Source of the DNA: Methanospirillum stamsii
Lineage (GTDB): Archaea; Halobacteriota; Methanomicrobia; Methanomicrobiales; Methanospirillaceae
Length of the DNA: 64,000 bases
Assembly: GCF_003173335.1 (NCBI RefSeq)
Contig: NZ_QGMZ01000018.1
Span: 124,001 to 188,000, forward strand
Reading direction: 5' to 3'
The position numbers and the translations under genes are program-made. Under the pieces are notes generated by a model that was given only the letters and a program-made list of their open reading frames with translations, was not told where the DNA came from and did not search any database. Position 1 is the first letter of the stretch. The number at the start of each line of letters is the position of its first letter. Of the stretch, positions 19,887 to 29,800 are shown piece by piece.

Positions 19887-20206
19887 AACCAGATGACCTC
19901 ACATTCAATATCCGGCCGGATTCTTTGATCAAGTGAATGTTCGGTAATTAACTCGACTTTTCTCCCAAATATTTCTTCCAGATAAAAAATTCAATGTATA
20001 AAGGGCCTGAACCATTCCCTTCCTTCTTCAAATGATACCAATAGATCAATATCACTCGTGGGTCCTGCTTCATCACGTGCAAAGGAGCCAAATAATCCAA
20101 GTCTTGATATTCCATATTGTTTTTTGATTTTTGGAGCTTCTTTTCGAAGTTGATCCAATAAATCCGAACGACTCAGGATATTCTCTGATATTTGGACCAT
20201 AACCAT
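19883..20206 (-). pseudogene. MNT-type nucleotidyltransferase with in-frame stop
   Basis: 108 codons in a single frame with one TGA. The part before the stop has ISRLGLFGSFARDEAGPTSD followed by IDLLVSFEEG, a full nucleotidyltransferase signature. After the TGA it continues IFYLEEIFGRKVELITEHSL and ends CEVIWL, exactly as intact family members do. The TGA replaces what is probably a Leu codon, one base change away. The catalytic half could still be translated. The gene sits between a zinc-finger remnant (overlap TAATG) and the HepT remnant (overlap ATGA), a preserved three-gene arrangement in which every member is broken. Confidence 0.85.
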
Positions 20207-20355
20207 TACTTTGTTTCTTCTATGAAATAATCTATTTTTCTGGATATCTCTTGATTAAAATAACCTTCATGACGCCGTTCACACACTTATACCGGGATTT
20301 CACGAATGAATACCATTTCATTCTCATCACGAATAATGAATTCAAAGTGAAAAAT
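20206..20355 (-). pseudogene. Remnant of a YgiT/MqsA-type zinc-finger antitoxin
   Basis: The reverse strand encodes HFEFIIRDENEMVFIREIPV, a stop, then VCERRHEGYFNQEISRKIDY before a TAA that overlaps the MNT start by one base. Intact YgiT-type proteins read PAEVCxxCGExYF at this point, so the in-frame stop and the loss of the second Cys (CERRH for CxxCG) mark decay. The N-terminal CxxC half is missing. Family assignment rests on this short match only. The frame reaches a stop just upstream at about 20356. Confidence 0.5.
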
Positions 20356-20388
20356 AGTTCACAATCAAAACTATAATCTGCTATGGTC

Positions 20389-20398
20389 CACTATAGTG
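20389..20398. promoter_or_regulatory. Palindromic operator candidate before the RelE-type pair
   Basis: CACTATAGTG is a perfect 10-bp palindrome ending 4 nt before the antitoxin ATG. A TATA-like ACTATAATC about 25 nt further upstream would start the transcript close to the palindrome, giving a leaderless mRNA. A site covering the start point would let the antitoxin repress its own operon, as is usual for type II toxin-antitoxin systems. That role is inferred from position. Confidence 0.35.
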
Positions 20399-20402
20399 AG
20401 AT

Positions 20403-20660
20403 ATGGGTACTACAACAATTCAGGTAGGAACTGAAACCAAAGAGAAATTAAACGGACTGAAAATTCATCCCAGGGAAACATATGACGAATTAATTAATAG
20501 ATTAGCGGATGCGGCATATGATGACGAATCACTTTCGGTTAAGGAACTAGAAGAAATACGGGCCAGTGAACAGGACATAAAAACCGGAAAGGTACGTGAT
20601 ATGTTTGAGATCATGAAGGATCTTGGAGATGACAAGGAAATCCAATCTTTGGAGAAATGA
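20403..20660 (+). CDS. Antitoxin of a RelE/ParE-type pair
   Basis: 85 residues. The N-terminal half (TTIQVGTETKEKLNGLKIHP, then ETYDELINRL) looks like a ribbon-helix-helix DNA-binding domain of the kind found in archaeal VapB/RelB-like antitoxins. The C-terminal half is acidic and helical, suited to wrapping the toxin. The stop overlaps the toxin start by 4 nt. Its position directly before a RelE-fold gene, with a palindrome at the promoter, supports an antitoxin and autorepressor. The exact family is unclear to me. Confidence 0.78.
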   Translation: MGTTTIQVGTETKEKLNGLKIHPRETYDELINRLADAAYDDESLSVKELEEIRASEQDIKTGKVRDMFEIMKDLGDDKEIQSLEK

Positions 20661-20929
20661 TGGGATATAGGGTTCAATTCACTCACAGGGCTGAAAAAAC
20701 GTTTGTCACATTACCTCAACATATTCGGATAAGAATTGAAAAAGCTTTGAATAATTTCTCTCAAGTCCCTTTCTATCATCAGGATGTTAAAAAGGTCCGA
20801 GGTTGTCCTCCGGATAAACCAAGATATAGGATGAGGATTGGCGAATACAGGGTTACATTTCGAATTATTCAGAATCGGTTAATCATTTGTGTAGTTGCTC
20901 TCGGAAAAAAGGAGAATTTTGAGTATTGA
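20657..20929 (+). CDS. RelE/ParE-family toxin
   Basis: 90 residues with the RelE-fold pattern: VQFTHRAEKTFVTLPQHIRI at the N-terminus, then KKVRGCPPDKPRYRMRIGEYRVTF with the central RxRxGxYRV strand, and a final ICVVALGKKENFEY. Relatives cleave mRNA on the ribosome or poison gyrase. The basic residues in the YRMRIGEYR strand are those usually needed for mRNA cleavage. Two adjacent ATGs are possible; the first overlaps the antitoxin stop. Unlike neighbouring toxin-antitoxin modules, both genes of this pair are intact. Confidence 0.88.
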   Translation: MMGYRVQFTHRAEKTFVTLPQHIRIRIEKALNNFSQVPFYHQDVKKVRGCPPDKPRYRMRIGEYRVTFRIIQNRLIICVVALGKKENFEY

Positions 20930-21298
20930 ATGAGGTCAGGACCCAGAGATTTGGTATTAATATCTGGATATTTTCAGTTATTTTCAGAATATGGCTGGTC
21001 CGGTAAGACGAGGGCATGGAATTTTGGATACTTATTATTCTCCAAATATGGCATTTTTTACCAATATTTTTCAGTTTTTATCGCAAACTTAGTGCTTACC
21101 ATTAGATTACATGCCATATTTCTCCTCATCATCTGAAAAACCATTTACTGCTCCACAAAATTCCCTGCCTAAACCTGATGTGATATTTCCTATGGTTTAT
21201 ATTATCTCATGTGCAAATACTATCTTTAATATATCTGCAAACTCCCCTCTTATCCTAATTATCCTGTCATTATCGCAATAAATATCACACTCCCTGAG
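20930..21298. other. AT-rich intergenic region
   Basis: No credible gene. A 68-codon frame at 20930-21136 lacks family resemblance, has a hydrophobic random-like composition and no ribosome-binding site. TTTAATATA near 21224-21232 is a good archaeal box A and would start the transcript about 40 nt before the next gene. It is bracketed by the near-direct repeats TGCAAAT (about 21212) and TGCAAAC (about 21235). Confidence 0.5.
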
Positions 21299-23422
21299 GT
21301 GAAAATCATAACAGATCTGTACGATGCCGGAATCAATCTTTATAAAGAAGGTGAGTATGAAAAAGCGGCTGAAAAATTTGTTAAATTATTAGACTTTGAC
21401 AAAACAAATCCAAAAGCCTGGAATGCTCTCGGTATTTGTCTTTCAAAGATGGAGGACTACCAAAAAGCACGGACCTGTTTTATCAATGCAATGAAATTTG
21501 ACCCGGACAATCCGGTCTACTTAAAAAATCTTAAAAAAACAACTGAAAAAATCCGACCAACAAAGCCTGAAGAACCAAAAACCTCTATTTTAAAACAAAT
21601 CCGCAGGACATTATCTGAATTTAATATTGGAACAACTGAATACACCTGCCTGCTCATTGGATTTATCCTGCTTGGGATATATTTCCTCACTCCTTTAGCC
21701 GGTATTATCGTCCCCTCTCCAACTCATGAGATAATTGGAATCTGTGGAATCATATTCATCTTCTTCTTTCTAATCACCGCTCTCATGAAATACCTCCAGT
21801 TCCTTGGAGTGAAACGAATTCACTTCATAATTACCCTTATCGCAATACTCATCGTCGCTTTTCCCATCTTTCACCTCTTAAATTTATCCGGATCAAAAGA
21901 ATTAATTCCGGCAAATCTGTCTGAATTTCATGAAAGGACTTATGAACCTTTGATTACACCCGATGAACCCTCAAATATTGATCCCTATGCTATCATGGCA
22001 TCAGCAGATACCGGCAAAAATGAGACGCTCGCACCGGAACCAGTCCTGAATAAACACTGCACAAAACCAACACCTCTCTTCGAGTACCAGATCGTGAGCA
22101 TTGACCCGTACATGGTACAGTTCATCGATAAAACAGACACATTACTCTCCCCTTCCTCAGTCAACTGGGATTTTGGTGATAATACCATTTCAGCAGAAAA
22201 AACTCCTGTCCATGAATACCCCAGACTTGGATCGTATGCCGTAAACCTCACCGTCCGGAATGACTGCGGAGATACTGACTCACTGGTCCGGACCATTCAT
22301 CCGGTCTATGCAAACCTCACTCCAAACATTCTCATCAATCCGGTTCAGGGCAATGTTCCGCTGACTATATCCTGCACAGACCTTTCATCCCCCTTTTCTG
22401 AAATATCCTCATGGAGGTGGACATTTGGTGACGGGGCGGTCTATGAAACAGGCAGCCCGGAAAACCGCAACAGTACCCATACCTATCAAAAAAGCGGAAC
22501 ATATTATGTAACCCTCACGGTCGAAAACCGGTATCATCAGCAATTCATCACCACCGGACAGGTAACAGCGAAAAGCTATGGGATTATATCCGGATATCTC
22601 TGGAGTGATGACAACAGGAATGGTATCCGGGAAGATACAGAACAGAACCTGACCGGATGGCATGTAATTCTTGAGAAAAAGCAGGACAACGGGTGGGTCC
22701 CGGTAGAAACCAGGTCAACTGATACCCTTGGGACCTACCACTTTACCATTACAGATACCGGTGGAACATACCGGGTCAGGGTTTTCTACCCTCCCTCAAA
22801 AATTTTTGAGATAACAAATCCGGATAACACCATACTCCCCAATGTATCAGGATCACTCCGGCTATATAATCCAGAAGATATGCACCAACAAAACTTCGGG
22901 ATTCTTGAGACCTACCCGGACCAGTATCATGAAGTATCACTCATTACATCCCGGACAGGGCACATCAATGCAGGAGGGAAGATACGGTGGCAACAGGATG
23001 GGGATGATGGGTCTATCATCGTGAACGGCACTACGTATTCAATGAAAGATGGCAGTATCGATGAAATTTCGTATTTCGCCCCGTCGAACTCATCACATAT
23101 CTCAATCGCCGGAGACCTCCATGCACAAAATCTCTCGAATGTCTCCTTCATGATGGATAAAACACTTATTGATTCAGGTGAGTGCAGTTATCTGGAATCA
23201 TCATCCGAATCCGGGTATCATACCACACTAACGCTTACCCTGAACCCTGAACGGGAATCAGACGTTTCCCTCATTTGGGACGGAAAGGAAATCCCCGTCA
23301 GCTGGCGTGAAAAAATAACAATAATCGGCCTCACTCCTATGGAAAACCAGAAGATGGAACTTGAATTGCGTCCGGATCAGGTGTTTTTTATTGGCCGAGC
23401 AGAGTCATATGAGATAACCTGA
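21299..23422 (+). CDS. TPR - three-helix membrane - PKD - SdrD-B-like protein
   Basis: 707 residues. Residues 1-75 are two TPR units (LYKEGEYEKAAEKFVKLLDF). Three membrane helices follow at about 110-130, 142-165 and 175-198. The C-terminal two thirds hold two PKD domains (VNWDFGDN near 285, WRWTFGDG near 375), an SdrD-B-like fold (ISGYLWSDDNRNGIREDTEQ near 430) and a C-terminal domain from about 545 that is shared with the giant protein ending at 18842. An odd number of helices after a soluble start suggests TPR inside and PKD outside. The only in-frame start is a GTG lying within GAGGTGA, itself a Shine-Dalgarno-like string, so the true start is uncertain. Confidence 0.82.
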   Translation: MKIITDLYDAGINLYKEGEYEKAAEKFVKLLDFDKTNPKAWNALGICLSKMEDYQKARTCFINAMKFDPDNPVYLKNLKKTTEKIRPTKPEEPKTSILKQIRRTLSEFNIGTTEYTCLLIGFILLGIYFLTPLAGIIVPSPTHEIIGICGIIFIFFFLITALMKYLQFLGVKRIHFIITLIAILIVAFPIFHLLNLSGSKELIPANLSEFHERTYEPLITPDEPSNIDPYAIMASADTGKNETLAPEPVLNKHCTKPTPLFEYQIVSIDPYMVQFIDKTDTLLSPSSVNWDFGDNTISAEKTPVHEYPRLGSYAVNLTVRNDCGDTDSLVRTIHPVYANLTPNILINPVQGNVPLTISCTDLSSPFSEISSWRWTFGDGAVYETGSPENRNSTHTYQKSGTYYVTLTVENRYHQQFITTGQVTAKSYGIISGYLWSDDNRNGIREDTEQNLTGWHVILEKKQDNGWVPVETRSTDTLGTYHFTITDTGGTYRVRVFYPPSKIFEITNPDNTILPNVSGSLRLYNPEDMHQQNFGILETYPDQYHEVSLITSRTGHINAGGKIRWQQDGDDGSIIVNGTTYSMKDGSIDEISYFAPSNSSHISIAGDLHAQNLSNVSFMMDKTLIDSGECSYLESSSESGYHTTLTLTLNPERESDVSLIWDGKEIPVSWREKITIIGLTPMENQKMELELRPDQVFFIGRAESYEIT

Positions 23423-23511
23423 TTTCACCTATTTTTTAATTCTTATTCGTTTTATCAATACGGAAAAGAAAAGACAAATAATTATTCATGTATCTGTCAT
23501 TAAGTACAATC

Positions 23512-25122
23512 ATGAGGTTTTTCAATACTGCCGGTCCGGTCAATCCAACAGATCATTACTATCTGGATCCTCTCTCCCGGTTTGATCTTGAAGAAATTCT
23601 GAACCTGATACAACAGAAAAAATATTTTGTCCTCCACGCTCCCCGGCAGACCGGTAAAACCTCATCATTACTTGCCTTACAGGAGTATCTGAATGCCGGA
23701 TCGGAATTTAAGGCACTATATATGAATGTAGAGCGTGCACAACCTGCACGTGAAAATATTGCACAGGGAATCCATGCTATCATTGATGAAATATTTGATA
23801 GGTGTGCCAGCAACCACATTATTCCTGACCCCCGAGTTCTAATTGATGGATTATGGGATCAATATAATGAACTGAGCGTTTTAAGTACTGTTTTTAGTCG
23901 TTTAAGCATTGCATCAACCCTGCCTGTGGTAATCCTTCTGGATGAGATCGATTCTCTGGTAGGTGACACTCTGATTTCTGTTCTTCGGCAGATAAGGGGT
24001 TCTTACGATCGAAGACCAGATCGGTTTCCCCAGTCAATTATTCTCTGTGGAGTTCGGGACGTTCGTGACTACCGGATTTATTCTGACCAGGAAAAATCCA
24101 TCATCACTGGTGGCAGTGCGTTCAATATCAAAGCAGAATCGCTCCGTCTGGGTAATTTTTCCAAAGGAGAGGCCAAAAGCCTTTGTCTGCAACATACTGA
24201 AGAGACCGGCCAGCAATTTGAACTGGAAGCACTTGAAAAAATCTGGGAAAATTCACAGGGTCAACCCTGGCTAGTCAACGCCCTTGGATACGAGGTCTGT
24301 TTTAAAATGGATGCCGGGAAGAATCGTTCTGTTCCAATATCTCCCGGAATGATAGAAGAAGCAAAATCCCGGCTGATTCTTCGTCATGAAACTCACCTTG
24401 ACCAGCTTGCTGACAAACTCCGGGAAGAACGGGTACGTCGGATTGTGGAACCAATGATTGAAGGCACATCGGTTGACTCCACCATTAACGATGATGATCT
24501 CTCATATGTCATGGATCTTGGCCTTGTAACCCGTGGACCGGACGGTCTGCAGATTGCAAACCCTATCTACCGTGAGGTCATTCCCCGTCAGTTGACGACA
24601 ATTACAAGTTATAATCTTGAAGCAACCATTCCTCGTGCACCTTTTATCCGGCCTGACGGCAGACTTGACACCCGGTATCTGTTTACCGAGTTCCAGCAGT
24701 TTTACCGCGAAAATTCCGGAAGCTGGCTTGAGATTGCCCAGTATCGTGAGGCCGGCCCCCAACTCCTGCTTATGGCTTTCCTGCAGCGGGTAGTCAATGG
24801 AGGTGGAAGAATTGAGCGTGAATATGGTCTTGGTCGGGGTAGACTTGACCTTCTTATTATCTGGCCGGTACAGTCTGGTGAAACCCAGCGGATCGTTATT
24901 GAATGCAAAGTCCTTCATCATTCACTTGAAAAAACCATTCGAGATGGTCTTTCCCAGACGTACCGGTATGCAGACACGTGCAGTGCAACTGAATCCCACC
25001 TGGTCATCTTTGACCGGACTCCGGGAAAATCCTGGGATGAGAAGATATTCAGCCGGGAGGAGGTATATTCCGGAACAGAGGATCATCCGGTGACTTTCCC
25101 TGTTACAGTCTGGGGTATGTGA
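23512..25122 (+). CDS. AAA-like ATPase fused to PD-(D/E)XK nuclease domain, copy 1
   Basis: 536 residues. The N-terminal ATPase has a Walker A (LHAPRQTGKTSS, about residue 42) and a Walker B (PVVILLDEIDSL, about 147), then a sensor-like IILCGVRDVRDYR. After a winged-helix-like middle, the C-terminus has GRGRLDLLIIW and IVIECKVLHHSLEKTIRDGL, the D...ExK pattern of PD-(D/E)XK nucleases. The start MRFFNTAGPVNP is chosen because the tandem paralogue begins identically and the preceding 15 nt are nearly the same. Related archaeal ATPase-nuclease fusions are linked to mobile elements or defence, but no role is established here. Confidence 0.82.
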   Translation: MRFFNTAGPVNPTDHYYLDPLSRFDLEEILNLIQQKKYFVLHAPRQTGKTSSLLALQEYLNAGSEFKALYMNVERAQPARENIAQGIHAIIDEIFDRCASNHIIPDPRVLIDGLWDQYNELSVLSTVFSRLSIASTLPVVILLDEIDSLVGDTLISVLRQIRGSYDRRPDRFPQSIILCGVRDVRDYRIYSDQEKSIITGGSAFNIKAESLRLGNFSKGEAKSLCLQHTEETGQQFELEALEKIWENSQGQPWLVNALGYEVCFKMDAGKNRSVPISPGMIEEAKSRLILRHETHLDQLADKLREERVRRIVEPMIEGTSVDSTINDDDLSYVMDLGLVTRGPDGLQIANPIYREVIPRQLTTITSYNLEATIPRAPFIRPDGRLDTRYLFTEFQQFYRENSGSWLEIAQYREAGPQLLLMAFLQRVVNGGGRIEREYGLGRGRLDLLIIWPVQSGETQRIVIECKVLHHSLEKTIRDGLSQTYRYADTCSATESHLVIFDRTPGKSWDEKIFSREEVYSGTEDHPVTFPVTVWGM

Positions 25123-25172
25123 AAATCCCTTTTTGAAAAACATTATTCCGGTATCTGTCGTTAAGTACAATC

Positions 25173-26783
25173 ATGAGGTTTTTCAATACTGCCGGTCCGG
25201 TCAATCCAGCAGATCATTACTGTCTTGATCCCCTATCCCGGTTTGATCTTGAGGAAATCTTCTCCCTTATCAGACAGAAAAAATATTTTGTTCTTCATGC
25301 TCCCCGGCAGACCGGAAAGACCTCATGTATGCTTGCCCTGATGCAGTATCTGAATGATACCGGGGAATACCTGTCATTATACACAAATATTGAAAGTGCC
25401 CAGGCTGCACGTGAAGATGTAACTGGTGGAATACGTTCAGTTATGAGTTCAATTGGAATATATGCCCGTGACTTTTTAGGTAATCAGTTCGTCCTTGATC
25501 ATGATAATGAAATACTGCAGGAAAGAGGGGCCTATAATGCACTTGAGGAAGTCCTAAGTCGATGGTCCAGCCATGAACAATTACCAATCGTGCTCATCAT
25601 TGATGAGGTAGATGCACTGATTGGAGATACTCTCATCTCTCTTCTCCGCCAGCTTCGTTCAGGATATTCTCGCAGACCGGCAAACTTTCCTTCATCTATA
25701 ATCCTTTGTGGAGTCCGGGACGTTCGTGACTATCGGATTTATTCAGACCAGGAAAAATCCATCATCACCGGAGGCAGTGCGTTCAATATCAAAGCAGAAT
25801 CGCTTCGCCTGGGCAATTTTTCCAAAATAGAAGTCAAATCCCTTTGTCTGCAACATACTGAAGAGACCGGACAGAAATTTGAACCGGAAGCACTTGAAAA
25901 AATCTGGGAAAATTCACAGGGTCAACCCTGGCTAGTCAACGCCCTTGGATACGAGGTCTGTTTTAAAATGGAAACCGGGAAGAACCGTTCTGTTTCAATA
26001 TCTCCCGGAATGATAGAAGAAGCAAAAACCCGGCTGATTCTTCGTCACGAAACTCACCTTGATCAGCTTGCTGACAAACTCCGGGAAGAGCGTGTAAGGC
26101 GGATCGTAGAGCCAATGATTGAAGGAACATCGGTTGACTCCACCATCAACGATGATGATCTCTCATATGTGATGGACTTAGGTCTTGTAACCCGTGGACC
26201 GGATGGTCTTCAGATTGCAAATTCAATCTATCGTGAGGTCATCCCTCGTCAGTTAACGACAATTACAAGTTATAATCTTGAAGCAACTATTCCTCGTGCA
26301 CCTTTTATCCGGCCTGACGGCAGACTTGACACCCGGTACCTGTTTACAGAGTTCCAGCAGTTTTACCGCGAAAATTCCGGAAGCTGGCTTGAGATTGCCC
26401 AGTATCGTGAGGCCGGCCCCCAGCTCCTGCTCATGGCTTTTTTGCAGCGGGTAGTTAATGGAGGTGGAAGAATTGAGCGTGAATATGGTCTTGGGCGGGG
26501 CAGACTTGACCTTCTTATTATCTGGTCGGTTCAGTCTGGTGAAACCCAGCGGATCGTTATTGAATGCAAAGTCCTTCATCATTCATATGAAAAAACCATT
26601 CGAGATGGTCTTTCCCAGACGTACCGGTATGCAGACACGTGCAGCGCAACTGAATCCCACCTGGTCATCTTTGACCGGACCCCGGAAAAACCCTGGGATG
26701 AGAAGATATTCAATACGGAGGAAGTATATTCCGGAACAGAAGATCATCCGGTTATGTTCCTGGTCACCGTCTGGGGCATGTGA
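25173..26783 (+). CDS. AAA-like ATPase fused to PD-(D/E)XK nuclease domain, copy 2
   Basis: Also 536 residues and a tandem duplicate 50 nt after copy 1. The first 50 residues and everything from about residue 190 (the IILCGVRDVRDYR segment) are almost identical to copy 1, differing at roughly 15-20 positions in the last 345. Residues about 55-185, between Walker A and just past Walker B (IVLIIDEVDAL), are far more divergent. All ATPase and nuclease motifs are intact. Both genes share the leader string TTAAGTACAATCATGAGG, so each may have its own promoter. Confidence 0.82.
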   Translation: MRFFNTAGPVNPADHYCLDPLSRFDLEEIFSLIRQKKYFVLHAPRQTGKTSCMLALMQYLNDTGEYLSLYTNIESAQAAREDVTGGIRSVMSSIGIYARDFLGNQFVLDHDNEILQERGAYNALEEVLSRWSSHEQLPIVLIIDEVDALIGDTLISLLRQLRSGYSRRPANFPSSIILCGVRDVRDYRIYSDQEKSIITGGSAFNIKAESLRLGNFSKIEVKSLCLQHTEETGQKFEPEALEKIWENSQGQPWLVNALGYEVCFKMETGKNRSVSISPGMIEEAKTRLILRHETHLDQLADKLREERVRRIVEPMIEGTSVDSTINDDDLSYVMDLGLVTRGPDGLQIANSIYREVIPRQLTTITSYNLEATIPRAPFIRPDGRLDTRYLFTEFQQFYRENSGSWLEIAQYREAGPQLLLMAFLQRVVNGGGRIEREYGLGRGRLDLLIIWSVQSGETQRIVIECKVLHHSYEKTIRDGLSQTYRYADTCSATESHLVIFDRTPEKPWDEKIFNTEEVYSGTEDHPVMFLVTVWGM

Positions 26784-26877
26784 AATATCCGGATTTTCAG
26801 ATCCGGTCGGATAAAATACCCTGGGTTTTTGATATCACAGGTATACCATTTAACGAAATATTGTCCATGTGGTCGCA

Positions 26878-29800
26878 ATGAAATATCTTCACGCAGTGTA
26901 TGATCCAATAGTCCCGGAAAACCTCCTTTTCTTTGGAGAAGATTATTCCCGGACAACTCCTAAAAAACGAGGAAGAAAACCCAAAACCAGTCCGGAACCC
27001 ACTCATCCGAATGGCATCACCGTTGATGAACTACATAATTTCGTCTATGGTTCTGATAAACCCGCAACTCCTCAAGTCTCCGTGATTTCACTATCTCTTC
27101 CCGTTTCAGGTAATAATCCCCTTTCACCGGACGATCCGCTTCTCGAAGGGGATATCACCTATGCTCCATTCCAGTATCCGGCACTGGTCGTTCCGATAGA
27201 TCTCCTCTCTTCGATTCTCGATAATTCTGAACGTTTTGACCATAATGGCATCATATTATCTGACAGTATCCGTTTTTACCAGACTTTGTATTCATTAGCC
27301 CTTGAATTTGTCTCTCGTGAACTCTTCCTTCCGGAAATTGATGATTCCGGTCCTACCGGAAGATGGTGCGGGTTTTTTGGGCCGGATGAAAGAGAACGAC
27401 TTTCCTCTCTTGTTGAAGCGATGCCCGGAATCTGTTTTGCATTCGCTAAAAAGACCATAAACCCGGATACGATACTCATATCTTTTATCAATGACAGTAT
27501 CAATGGAATCGTAAAGAAAGCCCTGAGTAATAGTCCTTCTCCTGTCCGTGGACGCGCAAAACCGGGCAAAAATTATCTGGCCAACTGGGTTCTTTCGCTC
27601 TGGCAACAGGAATTACCTGCTGATCCTCTCATCCCTGACCCAAAAAATGCAAAGGAAATCACAACCTGGATATCACAGCCCCTGAAAAGTTCAGGATCCC
27701 GGAAATTTTACACCTGTCTGCGACTACTTGAACCCTCAGAAGGAACCTCTGATTTTCAGGTTCAGTTTTTAATCCGGGATGGTGAGGATCCGTCTCTTCT
27801 CATTCCCGCAGAGGAGATCTGGAAGAAAAAAACTGCCAGTTTTACCTATCTGAATCGTCGGTTTGACCGGCCGTCAGAACAGATGCTGTCAGATCTCTTT
27901 TGTGCAGGAAATATATTTGAACCCATCAAAAACGCCCTCCGGAAAAAAGCACCTTCAGGCATGGTTCTTGCAGGTGATCTGGTCTTTCCGTTTTTGCACG
28001 AGGCAGTCCCGCTATTACGGCAACAAAATATCCCTGTTCTTCTCCCTTCCTGGTGGAAAGATACCTCAAAACGACCTGTATTGAAGGTACTGGTAAAACC
28101 GAAAGAGAAAAAGAAATGGAAAAAGGGGATGGGATTTTTCACTCCCGATGCTCTGCTCTCCTATTCATGGGAGATATCAGTCGGTGACGTCATAATAAGC
28201 AGCGAGGAATTTTATAAACTCGTTGATCTGAAGATGCCGCTGGTCCGGATAGGGGGAAAGTGGGTTTCATTTAGTCCTGATGAAATTAAAAAGGCCATCA
28301 GCACTTTTGAACGGACATATCCGGATGGAGAAATGAACGGAATGGAGGCACTCCGGCTTGGTCTTTCTGGTCAGGATGAGCAGGGTTTACCTGTTGAAGT
28401 CACCGGAACTGACCGGGAGACAAAAAAACTCTTTTCACAGTTCCTTGGCGATGAAAAGCGTACTCTAACGTCCATCACCGTTCCAAAAACCTTTACCGGG
28501 GTACTTCGTCCATACCAGCAGAAAGGGCTCTCCTGGCTCTCCTTTGTTACCGGATATGGGCTTGGAGCATGTCTTGCTGATGATATGGGTCTTGGAAAAA
28601 CAGTCCAGTACATTGCATATCTTCTTGCATGTAAAAAAGAAGGAATGACCGGAACCAGCCTGCTTATCTGCCCAATGTCACTGATTGGAAACTGGCAGCG
28701 GGAGATCAGCCGGTTTGCTCCCTCTCTTTTGATTCATGTTCATCATGGTCCGGGAAGAAAAACCGGTGATGACTTCATCAGTGCTGCAAAAGCCAGTGAT
28801 ATTGTGCTCTCAACGTACCAGATGGCGTACCGGGACCAGGCCCTTTTTGAGTCATGTACCTGGAACATGATTGTTCTGGATGAAGCACAGAACATAAAAA
28901 ATTCCGAAACAAGGCAGACAAAAGCTATTCGTTCACTTCGGGGAGACCGCAGAATTGCTCTTACCGGAACACCGGTTGAAAACCGCCTGACCGAACTCTG
29001 GTCTATCATGGAATTTTTAAATCCAGGGTACCTGGGAACTGAAAAAATCTTTGAACGGACCTATAGTTCTCTTATTGAAAAATACCATGACAAGGAGGCT
29101 GCAGAGCGTCTGTCACGTCTTGTTCAGCCATTTATTCTCCGGCGTGTAAAGACAGATAAGTCAATCATCGCAGACCTTCCGGAAAAGAATATCATGCGGA
29201 GATACTGCACGCTCACCACCGAGCAGGCAACCCTGTACCAGGCAATGGTGGAAAGTCTCCTCAAAGAAGTGGACGAAGCAGAAGGAATTACACGAAGGGC
29301 GAAGATTCTGACTGCACTCCTCAGGCTGAAACAGATCTGCAATCATCCGGATGCATTTCTCGACGACGGAAAGATGGTTCCGGAGAGATCAGGAAAGATA
29401 AGTCTCCTCTTTTCCCTGCTTGAAGAGGTTCTCATTGCCGGCGATGCAGCGGTTCTATTCACCCAGTTCTCATCATTCGGGGAAAAATTAGTCTCCCTTA
29501 TTCAGAAAACATTCCATGATGAGGTTCTGTTTCTCCACGGCAAAACTCCCCGGAAGACACGGGATGAGATGGTGCAGCAGTTTGCCCATCCGCATGGTCC
29601 GAAACTTTTTGTCCTCTCACTAAAAGCGGGTGGGGTTGGCCTGAATCTGACCCGTGCAAATCATGTGTTTCATGTTGACCGGTGGTGGAATCCGGCGGTG
29701 GAAGACCAGGCTACAGACCGGGCATATCGTATCGGTCAGAAGAAAAATGTATCAGTTCACCTGCTCATCAGTGCCGGTACCATCGAAGAGCGTATTGACC

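Noticed and set aside
20930-21136. 68-codon frame after the RelE-type toxin
   Set aside because: Starts directly after the toxin stop but has no family resemblance and a random-looking hydrophobic composition; kept as intergenic.
26867-26880. ATG at 26867 as start of the SNF2 helicase
   Set aside because: That ATG runs into a stop after four codons in its own frame; the helicase frame starts at 26869 (GTG) or 26878 (ATG).
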